Shown here in pieces: positions 17,039-26,114 of a DNA stretch of 64,000 nt. Under the pieces are notes generated by a model. The model saw nothing but the letters and a program-made list of their open reading frames with translations, did no database searches and was not told the DNA's origin. The DNA is from Flavobacteriales bacterium. Lineage in GTDB: Bacteria > Bacteroidota > Bacteroidia > Flavobacteriales_D > Sanyastnellaceae. The stretch spans positions 1 to 64,000 of the forward strand of contig JADKIZ010000007.1 in NCBI GenBank assembly GCA_016722445.1. The letters run 5' to 3'. Numbering within the stretch: position 1 is the stretch's first letter; each line of letters begins with the position of its first letter. The translations under genes and the position numbers were made by a program.

Positions 17039-17308
17039 ATGTTCAATAAGATTATTTCATTTTCCATACACAACAAGTTTTTCATCGCATTGATGACACT
17101 GGGTATCATTCTGTATGGTGTGTATTCGTTTACACAATTACCCATTGATGCTGTACCTGATATTACCAATAATCAGGTGCAGATATTTACACTTACTCCA
17201 ACCCTGGCTACGCAGGAGGTGGAGCAACTGGTAAGCGCTCCGATCGAACGCTCACTTGCTTCTTTGCCCGATGTAGAGAGATCCGTTCGATTTCAAGATT
17301 CGGACTGA
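17039..17308 (+). CDS. cusA: CusA/CzcA heavy-metal RND pump, N-terminal segment (frameshifted)
   Basis: Residues 1-80 are the canonical start of a CusA/CzcA pump: the first membrane helix (ISFSIHNKFFIALMTLGIIL), then QLPIDAVPDITNNQVQI and PIERSLASLPDVE. The frame then reads RSVRFQDSD and stops, but one base over it continues EIRSISRFGLSVVTIVF, exactly the family sequence. One base has been lost near 17275. The pump is a periplasm-spanning inner-membrane proton antiporter that expels Cu(I)/Ag(I) or divalent metals with CusB and an outer-membrane channel. Confidence 0.88.
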   Translation: MFNKIISFSIHNKFFIALMTLGIILYGVYSFTQLPIDAVPDITNNQVQIFTLTPTLATQEVEQLVSAPIERSLASLPDVERSVRFQDSD

Positions 17309-17310
17309 GT

Positions 17311-19053
17311 GTGGTCACGATTGTATTTAAAGAAAAGGTGGACATCTATTTCGCACGGCAACTCATTCGTGAACGCCTGGACGAAGCTGTCCAGAATATT
17401 CCCGATGGTGTAGGTCAGCCGGAATTGTCACCTGTAAGCACAGGTCTTGGTGAAGTATACCAATATCTGGTGGAAGCGGACAGCGCGCATCGCGAGCAAT
17501 ATGATGCAATGAAGTTGCGTGAAATCCAGGATTGGATTGTTTCAAGGCAAATTCTGGGTACACCGGGAGTTGCTGAAGTTAACAGTTTTGGCGGATTATC
17601 CAAACAATACGAAGTATCCATTGATCCATTAAGATTACAGAGCAAAGGAATCACCATTGGTGACGTGTTTAATGCTCTTGAAAATAACAATGAAAATACT
17701 GGCGGAGGATATATTGACAAAAAACCAAACGCGTATTTCATAAGAGGATTAGGTCTTGTTAAATCTTTGGAAGACGTTGGCAACATCATGGTGAAGAACG
17801 ACAGCGGAATTCCGATTTTCATACGTGATGTGGCTAAAGTACAATTCGGAAGTGCGGTGCGATATGGTGCTATGACTTCTGATGGAAACGGAGAGGTGGT
17901 CGGAGGCATTATAATGATGTTGAAAGGATATAACAGTGCGCAGGTTGTAGCAGATATAAAAGCAAAACTTCCTACGATTGCAAAGTCATTGCCTGATGGT
18001 GTGCGCGTGAGGGCTTTTTTGGATCGAACGGATTTGGTAAAACGAGCGATGGGAACAGTGAAGAAGAACTTGATTGAAGGAGCATTGATCGTGTTGTTCG
18101 TTTTGATTTTGTTTCTTGGTAATCTGCGTGCAGGTCTGATCGTAGCCAGTGTGATTCCTATCTCATTGCTCTTTGCGATCATCATGATGAACCTCTTTCA
18201 TGTAAGTGGCAATCTGATGTCGCTCGGAGCAATTGATTTTGGATTAATTGTGGATGGCGCTGTGATTATCGTGGAAGCGACTATGCATTTTATAACAGCG
18301 AAATTTATCGGTAAAAAATTATCTCGAAAAGAAATGGATGGTGCTGTCTATGAAAGTGCATCCAAAATCAGAAGTGCTGCTGCTTTCGGGGAGATCATCA
18401 TCCTGATTGTTTATCTGCCAATACTTACGCTGGTAGGAATAGAGGGAAAAATGTTCGGCCCGATGGCGCAAACAGTTGGATTTGCGATCCTCGGTGCATT
18501 GATTCTTTCACTGACTTATGTGCCTATGATGAGTGCGCTTTGTCTATCGAGAAACATCACTCATCATCGCACAATCAGCGATCGGATGATGGAGTTTTTT
18601 CAGCGCTTGTATTCTCCAATGATCGAGTGGGCGCTGAGACGAAAGGCTGCGGTGATAGGTGTGTCCGTGGCTTTGTTCGTTGGGGCATTGTTGCTTTTTG
18701 GGACACTGGGCGGTGAGTTTATTCCGACATTGGAAGAAGGAGATTTTGCATTTCACAGCATACTTCCACAAGGTTCCTCTATCAGCGAGAGTATAGAAAA
18801 CAACTCACGTGTAGAGAAAATACTGATGCAATTTCCGGAAGTAAAGCGCGTCGTTGCAAAAAGTGGTGCGCCTGATATCCCTACAGATCCTATGCCTCCG
18901 GAGGCAACAGACATGATGATCATTCTGAAGGATAAGGACGAATGGACAACAGCAAAGACGAAGGAGGAATTGATGGATACGATGCTCACTGCACTCAAAG
19001 TTATTCCAGGAGTTTTTTATGAAGCCCCAACCGATTCAAATGCGATTCAATGA
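17311..19053 (+). CDS. cusA: CusA/CzcA heavy-metal RND pump, middle segment
   Basis: 580 residues carrying the first porter subdomains, TM helices 2-6 (IEGALIVLFVLILFLGNLRAGLIVA, then DFGLIVDGAVIIVEATMHF with the conserved Asp of the proton relay, then RSAAAFGEIIILIVYLPI) and the start of the second periplasmic loop (GGEFIPTLEEGDFAFHSILPQGSSI). The gly-rich EGDFA motif is characteristic of heavy-metal RND pumps. The frame ends in VFYEAPTDSNAIQ; the continuing frame (TQPIQMRF-like) starts in 19019, so a slip lies at the CCCC near 19024-19028. Confidence 0.9.
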   Translation: MVTIVFKEKVDIYFARQLIRERLDEAVQNIPDGVGQPELSPVSTGLGEVYQYLVEADSAHREQYDAMKLREIQDWIVSRQILGTPGVAEVNSFGGLSKQYEVSIDPLRLQSKGITIGDVFNALENNNENTGGGYIDKKPNAYFIRGLGLVKSLEDVGNIMVKNDSGIPIFIRDVAKVQFGSAVRYGAMTSDGNGEVVGGIIMMLKGYNSAQVVADIKAKLPTIAKSLPDGVRVRAFLDRTDLVKRAMGTVKKNLIEGALIVLFVLILFLGNLRAGLIVASVIPISLLFAIIMMNLFHVSGNLMSLGAIDFGLIVDGAVIIVEATMHFITAKFIGKKLSRKEMDGAVYESASKIRSAAAFGEIIILIVYLPILTLVGIEGKMFGPMAQTVGFAILGALILSLTYVPMMSALCLSRNITHHRTISDRMMEFFQRLYSPMIEWALRRKAAVIGVSVALFVGALLLFGTLGGEFIPTLEEGDFAFHSILPQGSSISESIENNSRVEKILMQFPEVKRVVAKSGAPDIPTDPMPPEATDMMIILKDKDEWTTAKTKEELMDTMLTALKVIPGVFYEAPTDSNAIQ

Positions 19054-20977
19054 ATTGATGACAGGTGTGCGACAAGATGTTGCTGTCAAAATCTTTGGTG
19101 AAGACCTCGACTCATTAGCTAAGTATGGTGAACAGGTGGAGGGTATTGTAAAATCATTGGATGGCGTTAGTGAGCCACAACTGGAGCGGGTAAATGGATT
19201 GCCACAAATTGTCATTCATTACAAGCGTGAGAATCTTGCGATCTATGGATTGAGTTTAAAAGAAGTGAACCGTGTTGTTCGCGCGGCATTCGCAGGCGAA
19301 GTAGCGGGTCAGGTTTTTGAAAATGAACGGCGTTTTGACTTGGTAGTACGTATGGATAAATCCATGCGAACGGATATCCGCTATTTGCAGAAGCTGTTGA
19401 TTCCGCTTCCCACCGGCGTTCAAATTCCATTGGAACAACTCGCCACAGTAGACATGGAGTTGGGGCCAGCCCAGATTTCGAGGGAAGAAGCCAAACGACG
19501 AATTGTGGTGGGCTTTAATGTCAAGGGCAGAGACGTTCAAAGTGTCGTTGAAGACTTGCAGATAAAAATGGATTCCGAAATGAAGTTACCGGCTGGTTAT
19601 TACGTGACATATGGCGGTCAATTTGAAAATCTGGTCAAAGCAAGCAACCGACTGATGATTACTGTTCCTGTAGCATTGTTGCTGATATTTCTTTTATTGT
19701 TTGCCACATTTGGTTCGAGCAAAGAAGCATTACTTATTTATTCTGCTATACCGCTGAGTGCAATCGGAGGAGTGCTTGCGCTGTGGATCAGAGGCATGCC
19801 TTTTAGTATCAGCGCGGGTGTTGGATTCATTGCCCTGTTTGGTGTTGCGGTTCTGAATGGAATTGTGCTCGTCAGCACGTTCAATGATTTGGAGAAGCGA
19901 GGAATGAAATTATATGATCGAATCATCGAAGGCACAAAAACGAGATTGCGTCCTGTATTGATGACGGCGGTCGTTGCATCACTAGGATTTTTCCCGATGG
20001 CCTTTAGTAATAGTGCAGGAGCAGAAGTACAAAAACCATTGGCAACAGTCGTGATCGGAGGTTTGATCACAGCCACACTCCTTACGCTTGTTGTTTTGCC
20101 GGCACTCTACATGTTTTTCAATAGCAGAAAGGGTAAAGTTCCAATGATCACCGTGAATCCATCTGTGATGATTATCGCATTGGCAATTCCTCTTTTTTTG
20201 TTGTGGAGTCCTGAAACGAAAGCTCAGCAAGCCCGACCTATTTCACTTGAAGAGGCATTGAATCTGGCCATGTCTCAGAATAACAGTGTGAAATCAGCTG
20301 ACCTTCAAATAGAATATAATAAACAAATGCGCACAACGGCAAGTGATATTGGAAAAACGAGTGTGGCACTGATGTATGGACAATACAATAGTTATTACAA
20401 GGATAACAGTATCACCATTAGTCAGAGTATTCCATTTCCCACTGCCATCCGGCGCCAAGGTCAAGTCTACGATGCGACCAGAAAAAGTGCGGAATTGAGT
20501 AAAGAAGTTGTTGCGAACGATCTTCGATTTCAGGTCAAGTCAGTTTACTTTCTGCTGAAGCAAGCAAAGGCGCAAAGGCAATTGATGATCAGGCAGGACA
20601 GCATTTATGATCGTTTTCTTTTTGCCGCAGAACTTCGCTTAAAAACGGGCGAGAGTAATTTGTTGGAAAAGTCCACAGCGGCAAGTAAAGCACTTGAGAT
20701 AAAAAATTTATTGGCTCGCAGTGAAGCTGATATTTCAATTTATCAAAAGCAATTACAGACACTTTTGAACTCGACGGAAATGTTGACCTCCACGGGTGAT
20801 GACAATGAATCGCTTCAATTGGAACTGACTTCTGATTCTATTTCGCTTGCAAATAATCCGCAATTGCAACTATTACTTCAACAGGTGCAAGTTTCGGAAT
20901 CTATTCGCAACGCAGAAAGGTCAAAGCTGCTGCCGGACATCAATCTCGGATATTTCAATCAAACCTTGACAGGTTGA
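19019..20977 (+). CDS. cusA: CusA C-terminal half fused to a TolC-like outer-membrane domain
   Basis: Residues 1-370 finish the RND pump (QPIQMRFNELMTGVRQDVAVKIFGEDL, six C-terminal membrane helices, FIALFGVAVLNGIVLVSTFN, RPVLMTAVVASLGFFPMA). Then, with no stop, comes a second signal-like helix (MIIALAIPLFLLWSPETKAQQ) and a TolC/CusC region: ISLEEALNLAMSQNNSVKSAD and long coiled-coil helices. CusA-CusC fusion is known in Bacteroidota and yields inner pump and outer channel from one gene. The frame breaks at 20977; the remaining channel sequence continues in other frames to 21408. Total span 17039-21408 equals about 1456 codons, full length for such fusions. Confidence 0.88.
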   Translation: MKPQPIQMRFNELMTGVRQDVAVKIFGEDLDSLAKYGEQVEGIVKSLDGVSEPQLERVNGLPQIVIHYKRENLAIYGLSLKEVNRVVRAAFAGEVAGQVFENERRFDLVVRMDKSMRTDIRYLQKLLIPLPTGVQIPLEQLATVDMELGPAQISREEAKRRIVVGFNVKGRDVQSVVEDLQIKMDSEMKLPAGYYVTYGGQFENLVKASNRLMITVPVALLLIFLLLFATFGSSKEALLIYSAIPLSAIGGVLALWIRGMPFSISAGVGFIALFGVAVLNGIVLVSTFNDLEKRGMKLYDRIIEGTKTRLRPVLMTAVVASLGFFPMAFSNSAGAEVQKPLATVVIGGLITATLLTLVVLPALYMFFNSRKGKVPMITVNPSVMIIALAIPLFLLWSPETKAQQARPISLEEALNLAMSQNNSVKSADLQIEYNKQMRTTASDIGKTSVALMYGQYNSYYKDNSITISQSIPFPTAIRRQGQVYDATRKSAELSKEVVANDLRFQVKSVYFLLKQAKAQRQLMIRQDSIYDRFLFAAELRLKTGESNLLEKSTAASKALEIKNLLARSEADISIYQKQLQTLLNSTEMLTSTGDDNESLQLELTSDSISLANNPQLQLLLQQVQVSESIRNAERSKLLPDINLGYFNQTLTG

Positions 20978-21408
20978 TGAACTTGAGCAATACGGATATG
21001 GTATGGCTCATCCACGCGATTTCAGGGCGTTATGGTTGGACTTGCGTTTCCACTTTGGGCAAAACCACAATCCGCGAGAGTGAAGGCCGGCGAAATTTCC
21101 ATGCTCACGTCTAGGGCAAATGCTGATTGGTACAACACCAGTTTGTCGGGAGAATATGCATCACCTATGGAGAATACCAAAAGAATTTGAATACAATCAA
21201 CTATTTCCGTTCTGGTGCTTTGCCAACGGCCTACCTCATTCAAGAAAATGCCGTAAAAAATTATGAAGCAGGAAACATTAGTTACCTCGAACTTACTCAA
21301 GGCCTCGAACGGGCGTTGAATATTCAGACTGATTATTTAGTTGCATTAGGCCTATACAATCAATCGGTCATCGATCTGGAATACCTCGTTGGATCCAAAA
21401 ACAAATAG
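20978..21408 (+). pseudogene. C-terminal end of the TolC-like domain, in shifted frames
   Basis: After 20977 the channel continues as QVDELEQYGYGMAHPRDF (frame shifted by one), then GVMVGLAFPLWAKPQSARVK after a second slip near 21030, and from about 21170 as YQKNLNTINYFRSGALPTAY to the natural end IDLEYLVGSKNK at 21408. These are typical TolC motifs, including the outer barrel LAFPLW. So three slips lie within 200 bases. The last open frame runs from ATG 21127. Confidence 0.75.
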
Positions 21409-21468
21409 ATAATCCGAAGAACAAAATCTTCAACACACATGAATTCAATTCATAAAAAAAACAAACAA

Positions 21469-22746
21469 ATGAAATTCGTACTTATATCAACAATTATTGC
21501 AATTACGCTGGCCTCTTGCGGAGGATCAGCTGATCCACATGCCGGTCACGATCATGGTGGCGGCGGACCGGAGGGCAGCAGTGTTGTTTTGTCTCCAAAA
21601 CAAATGAGCTCACTTGGTTTGACATTGGATAGTCTCCATCAACGAAGTATTGCTGATGCCATTCGACTTACCGGATTTATTTCAGTACCTCCGCAGAACC
21701 GCGCGGATATTGCATCACCTGCAGAAGGCATCGTACAAAATATACTAGTGAGTGAAGGTGAAGCGGTAAGCAAAGGACAATCCCTTGCAACGATTTCAAA
21801 TCCTTCGTTTATTCAATTGCAACAGGACTATCTGGAGTCAAGGACACAACTTTCTTTTTCTGAAATGGAATATAAACGACAGCAAGAATTAAATAGCGGC
21901 AACGTAAATTCCAAAAAGACTTTGCAGGAAGCAGAGGCGAATTACAAGACGTTGTTGGTTCGATCAAATGCACATGCAAAACAATTAGAATTGCTCGGCA
22001 TCAATGCAACCTCGCTTTCCAGCGAGAATTTGACTTCATCCATTGTGGTGAAGAGCCCTGTGAGCGGAACAGTATCTCATATTTCGATTACACTCGGCAC
22101 CAATGTGCAATTCGCCACCACTTTGATGAGTGTGGTAGATAACAGCGCTGCGAAATTGGAAATTCTGGTATTCGAAAAAGATATTTCGTTGATTCATTCT
22201 GGGCAGGCCGTTTCTTTCACACTGGCAAATACTCCGGATAAAATATATGCCGGCCAGGTTTCAAATATTGGTAGTTCTTTTGAAAATGAAACCAAAGCAG
22301 TGAAAGCTCGTGCAGAAATTACAGGAGGCCGCAGCGGATTGATTGATGGCATGAATGCGAATGTGATACTTTCAGGTGATGGCCAGTTGGTAGATTGTGT
22401 AAAGGATGCCGCGATAGTAAACTATCAAGGCGTTGATGTCATTTTCGTTTATTCTGATGCCATGCAACATGACTTGTTGCATTCAGGACATGAACATGAG
22501 GCCCATTCGGATGAGCATGCCGCTGAAGGTGAACATGCACATGAAGAAGAAGCCCATGAGGACGCTGAACCGGAAGCAGGCAGTATTGCATTTCTGAAGA
22601 TAGCCGTAAAGCGCGGAGCGAGTGCCGGAGGATTTACGGAAATAATTCCACTTCAGGCGCTTCCTGAAGATGCACGTATTGTGGTCAATGGAGCATTTTA
22701 TGTCTTAGCAGCAATCACGAATCAAGGCGAAGCACATTCACATTAA
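21469..22746 (+). CDS. cusB: CusB-type RND periplasmic adaptor, His-rich lipoprotein
   Basis: Start at ATG 21469 gives a lipoprotein signal (MKFVLISTIIAITLASCGG, lipobox Cys); the frame opens at 21439. Behind HAGHDHGGGG follows the adaptor architecture: barrel-sandwich/lipoyl halves (ISVPPQNRADIASPAEGIVQNILVSEGEAV and VVKSPVSGTVSHISITLGTNV) around a coiled-coil hairpin of about 70 residues, then a beta-barrel. About residues 330-370 hold a His/Glu-rich insert (HSGHEHEAHSDEHAAEGEHAHEEE in two stretches) unlike textbook CusB, suited to catching metal. It lies 60 bases after the CusA fusion and certainly serves it. Confidence 0.9.
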   Translation: MKFVLISTIIAITLASCGGSADPHAGHDHGGGGPEGSSVVLSPKQMSSLGLTLDSLHQRSIADAIRLTGFISVPPQNRADIASPAEGIVQNILVSEGEAVSKGQSLATISNPSFIQLQQDYLESRTQLSFSEMEYKRQQELNSGNVNSKKTLQEAEANYKTLLVRSNAHAKQLELLGINATSLSSENLTSSIVVKSPVSGTVSHISITLGTNVQFATTLMSVVDNSAAKLEILVFEKDISLIHSGQAVSFTLANTPDKIYAGQVSNIGSSFENETKAVKARAEITGGRSGLIDGMNANVILSGDGQLVDCVKDAAIVNYQGVDVIFVYSDAMQHDLLHSGHEHEAHSDEHAAEGEHAHEEEAHEDAEPEAGSIAFLKIAVKRGASAGGFTEIIPLQALPEDARIVVNGAFYVLAAITNQGEAHSH

Positions 22747-22835
22747 TAAAATGGTCGGATAAAAGACATGACGAAAATTGGAAGCAGGATTCGTAAATTT
22801 CTTAATTCAAATAATATAATAAACACAGAATCAAA

Positions 22836-23246
22836 ATGAAAAAGGTAAATTACTTCATGACTGGAATAGCAGTCTTATTGTTTGCAGCATGTGGAAACAA
22901 CAATGCCGCAGCACCAAAGGAAGGTGCAACCGAAGAGCACCGTGCCGGTGATGGACATGATCATGGTGCAGAAGGCCATGAAGGTCATCAACACGAAACC
23001 TATTACACATGCGAGCATCATCCGGAAGTGCATGAACATGCGGCCGGTAAATGTCCAAAATGCAATATGGATTTGGTTGCTAAAGAGGGCGAAGGTGATC
23101 ACACAGTCGAAGAACATAAACACGAAGGGCATAATCATGAAGCCTATTTTACATGTTCAGATCATCCGGGTGTGCACATGCATGATGCCGGCAAGTGTCC
23201 GAATTGTGGTAAGGACATGATAAAGAAGGAAGGTGAAGAGCATTGA
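22836..23246 (+). CDS. Lipoprotein with two heavy-metal-binding (HMBD) domains
   Basis: A 136-residue lipoprotein: MKKVNYFMTGIAVLLFAACG ends in a lipobox Cys. Two copies of the heavy-metal-binding domain follow: YYTCEHHPEVHEHAAGKCPKC (about 53-78) and YFTCSDHPGVHMHDAGKCPNC (about 102-127), each a TCxxHPxV...GKCPxC unit with a trailing Met or Lys. The linkers are His/Glu-rich. Such domains bind Cu(I), Ag or Zn in the periplasm and hand metal to CusB-type adaptors. It lies directly after the CusB gene (90 bases), presumably in the same transcript. Confidence 0.88.
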   Translation: MKKVNYFMTGIAVLLFAACGNNNAAAPKEGATEEHRAGDGHDHGAEGHEGHQHETYYTCEHHPEVHEHAAGKCPKCNMDLVAKEGEGDHTVEEHKHEGHNHEAYFTCSDHPGVHMHDAGKCPNCGKDMIKKEGEEH

Positions 23247-23322
23247 TTTTTTTTTTTGACCTGGTTGATTCACATCTGAATCATCCATTTATGTTTTGAA
23301 AAAAATAATACCCAAAACTCAA

Positions 23323-25212
23323 ATGACATTCCGCATACGTGATAATAAATTCCGCTGGCTACTTTTTTGTGTAGCACTCTCGATTGTATTGGAAACACTT
23401 TCGTTGATGGGGTTTCATTTACCCATGCCTTATGCTCCGTTTTTTTATCTGGCGCTTATTCTGGGTATAGGGTATGAAGTTGTCTGGAATGGATTCAAAG
23501 CGCTCTTCACATTGCGTTTTAGCAGTATCAATCTGCTCATGCTCATTGCAGTCTTCGGGGCGTTCTATTTGGAGGAGTACCCTGAAGCTGCGGTGGTCAT
23601 TGTTCTGTATTCTCTTGGTGAAAGACTGGAAGAAATTGGAATCGAACGAAGCAAATCGGCATTAGACGAATTGGTTTCAAAATCACCGAAGACTGCTACG
23701 CTCAAAGACACAGGAAAATCGGTAGCCATAGAAACGATTCTTCCTGGAACAATAATTCAGGTGAAGCCCCATGACATGATCCCACTTGATGGAGTTATTT
23801 CGATGGGAGAAACATCTGTAGACGAAGCCACCATCACCGGCGAGCCAATTCCAAAGGATAAAAGGGCCGGTGACAATGTATTCGCTGGCACACTGAATCG
23901 AAGTGGCTACATCGAAATCAAAACGACCAAAAGCGCTTCTGATACAACATTCGCGAAGATTATTCAATTGACATTTCAATCAAGCGCCAACAAATCTGAA
24001 ATCCAAAAATTCATTCAGAAGTTTGCTCGCTATTACACTCCATCGATCATTGTCCTGGCAACGTTGCTATTGTTGATTCCCGTCTTCTTTCTAGATGGCA
24101 ACTTTGATCAATGGCTCTTGCAGGCAATCACATTGTTGGTAATCGCATGCCCTTGTGCATTGGTGATCTCAACACCCGTTGCCATTTTCGCAGCTATAGG
24201 CAATGCATCGGCCAAAGGCGCTCTGGTGAAAGGTGGGAAGTTCATTGAGGCGATTGGAAAAGTGAATGCGATTTGTCTGGATAAAACGCGAACAATAACC
24301 TTTGGCAATCCCATCGTATCAGATGTTATTCCGATGAATGGAACGTCCAGAGAAGAATTGCTTGCATGCGCTGCGGGCACGGAATTATTCAGTGAGCATC
24401 CGCTGGCGCAGGCCATAGTGAACGCATCACGTAAGGAAGGTTTTGAACCACATGCGGCAGAAAAATTTCAAAGTATCATTGGAAAAGGAGCAATCGGAAA
24501 ATGTCTGGTGTGTGAAGATGAAACGGTGTACATCGGAAAATTATCCTTTATCAAAGAGCATCAGCCGGTGGATATTGAAGCAGAAAAAATTGTTGCAGGT
24601 CTGGCTGCACAGGGAAAGACAAGTGTCGTTGTCAGTTTTGGAAACGGTGTAGCAGGCATCATTGGTCTGATGGACGAAATAAAGCCGGATAGTGCAAATG
24701 CCATTAATGAAATTCAATCGTTGGATGTGGAGTGTTATATGCTGACAGGAGACAGTGAAGTTGCCGGCAGGTACGTTGCTTCGCAGGTGAATATTTCGTA
24801 TTCATTTGGGGGATTGATGCCTGAGGATAAGGCAACGCGCATGAAAGAACTGGTGAAAAAACATCAGTATGTGGCAATGGTTGGTGACGGAGTGAATGAT
24901 GCACCGGCACTGGCACTGTCAACCGTAGGAATAGCGATGGGGGCAGCAGGCAGCGACACGGCAATTGAAACAGCCGATATCGCACTGATGAATGACAAAC
25001 TATCACTTATTCCTTTTTTGATCAGACTGGGAAGAAAAACAATATCTACTATTCGCATAAATACGATTGGTGCGATTGCCGTTAAGATTATATTTATTGT
25101 ATTGGCATTAATGGGTTTTAGCAACCTTGCCTTGGCTATCACCGCGGATGTAGGCGTTACTATCGTAGTCATACTTCTTAGTCTTCGTTTAAGAAGTTTT
25201 GATGGACATTAG
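23323..25212 (+). CDS. P1B-type heavy-metal ATPase (Zn/Cd/Pb class) with altered DKTG motif
   Basis: ATG 23323 is preferred over the TTG at 23296. The 629-residue pump has the CPC transport motif in TM6 (IACPCALVIS, about residues 276-278), TGEP (172-175), SEHPLA for nucleotide binding, GDGVNDAPAL, and ADVG in the last helix, which fits the Zn/Cd/Pb group (ZntA/CadA). It lacks an N-terminal HMA domain; the separate HMA and HMBD proteins nearby may supply metal. The phosphorylation site reads DKTRT instead of the near-invariant DKTGT (Arg codon at 24289-24291), which should block catalysis unless it is a base error. It follows the HMBD lipoprotein by 76 bases. Confidence 0.88.
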   Translation: MTFRIRDNKFRWLLFCVALSIVLETLSLMGFHLPMPYAPFFYLALILGIGYEVVWNGFKALFTLRFSSINLLMLIAVFGAFYLEEYPEAAVVIVLYSLGERLEEIGIERSKSALDELVSKSPKTATLKDTGKSVAIETILPGTIIQVKPHDMIPLDGVISMGETSVDEATITGEPIPKDKRAGDNVFAGTLNRSGYIEIKTTKSASDTTFAKIIQLTFQSSANKSEIQKFIQKFARYYTPSIIVLATLLLLIPVFFLDGNFDQWLLQAITLLVIACPCALVISTPVAIFAAIGNASAKGALVKGGKFIEAIGKVNAICLDKTRTITFGNPIVSDVIPMNGTSREELLACAAGTELFSEHPLAQAIVNASRKEGFEPHAAEKFQSIIGKGAIGKCLVCEDETVYIGKLSFIKEHQPVDIEAEKIVAGLAAQGKTSVVVSFGNGVAGIIGLMDEIKPDSANAINEIQSLDVECYMLTGDSEVAGRYVASQVNISYSFGGLMPEDKATRMKELVKKHQYVAMVGDGVNDAPALALSTVGIAMGAAGSDTAIETADIALMNDKLSLIPFLIRLGRKTISTIRINTIGAIAVKIIFIVLALMGFSNLALAITADVGVTIVVILLSLRLRSFDGH

Positions 25213-25550
25213 GAATTTAGTGGAATGGCGAAGTGTCTTGAAATGCCCAGGGGGTGGATGGCATTCCAAAAATAAAGTGCAAAAAAAACAGATGCAAGTA
25301 AAAAAACTACTGCATCAATATTGTAGAAATTTAGAATTGTATTGAATGAACCAATAGCTGACTCGTTTGGAACAATTTGCGAATTTGGATCAGAGAATGG
25401 AAGTCAGGTTGGGCAGCCAATTGGTCATTTCGATTGTGGGGTTTGCAAAAAAACTTCGGGCGATTAGCCGCGTGCAGCATGAAGTTGTTATAAAATAAAT
25501 GCCCGTCGCAAAACAACGGGCACTATAAATTGAATCGCAATTATTCTTCT
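25213..25550. other. Intergenic region, no gene
   Basis: Nothing coding is supported. There is one weak hairpin (AATGCC/GGCATT around 25242-25265) just after the ATPase gene and the terminator of the converging minus-strand gene at 25500-25522. Confidence 0.4.
25500..25522 (-). terminator. Terminator of the minus-strand kelch-like T9SS gene
   Basis: TGCCCGT pairs with ACGGGCA around CGCAAAACA. Read on the minus strand it is followed by TTTATTTTATAA. It lies about 30 bases beyond the stop at 25551. Confidence 0.75.
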
Positions 25551-26108
25551 TTATCGAACCACAGTGAATTTTGAAGTGTGAACCTTTTCACCAGAAATCA
25601 CATGGATGAAATAGGAGCCAGCTTGAATGTCTGACGTCTGAAGCGTTTGCTGATAGTTTCCGGGATGGAGTGTGCCTGCGTTTTGTTGCGCAATAACTCT
25701 TCCACTCACGTCGATTATCTGTATCGTGAACGGCGCTGACTCAACATTGTTCCACTGAAGAGTGACTTGATCTTGTGCGGGGTTGGGATAAAAACCGAAT
25801 GAGAAGGAGGGATCAGATAGTTTCTGAATTCCGGTGGATGTAGAATACTTTGCCAGGTTACTTGCGGATGTTCCGGCTGCACTCGAAAATTCGCCACCCA
25901 TATAAAGTTCGTTGTTGTAAACGGCTAATGATGATATGTGTCCATTCATACCTGAGCCAATATTCAACCACGAGGATCCATTCCAGCACGCCAGGTTTTG
26001 AGCACTCGAAGACCCACAAGAATTAAAAGTTCCTCCGATGTAAAGTTGGTTGTTATAGACGCACATCGCACTCAGACTATTTTCCATTTCGCCTTCGATG
26101 TCACCCAT
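25551..26108 (-). CDS. C-terminal segment of a propeller protein with T9SS sorting domain
   Basis: It continues the frame of 26115-26912 past one TGA: two more repeat units of the same kind (MCVYNNQLYIGGTFNSCGSS, LAVYNNELYMGGEFSSAAGT), then a T9SS type A domain (FGFYPNPAQDQVTLQW to KFTVVR). The TGA at 26115-26117 stands where every repeat has Trp (WNGSSW in the next unit), so it is most simply a TGG to TGA change. The protein would total about 450 residues and be attached to the cell surface. Confidence 0.8.
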   Translation of the reverse strand: MGDIEGEMENSLSAMCVYNNQLYIGGTFNSCGSSSAQNLACWNGSSWLNIGSGMNGHISSLAVYNNELYMGGEFSSAAGTSASNLAKYSTSTGIQKLSDPSFSFGFYPNPAQDQVTLQWNNVESAPFTIQIIDVSGRVIAQQNAGTLHPGNYQQTLQTSDIQAGSYFIHVISGEKVHTSKFTVVR

Positions 26109-26114
26109 TGAATT

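Noticed and set aside
22855..23220. Several His/Met-rich frames opposite or beside the HMBD gene
   Set aside because: They are shadows of the repeated CAT/ATG-rich codons of the true gene.
25331..25516. 61-codon minus-strand frame
   Set aside because: It overlaps the terminator hairpin and has no protein-like pattern.
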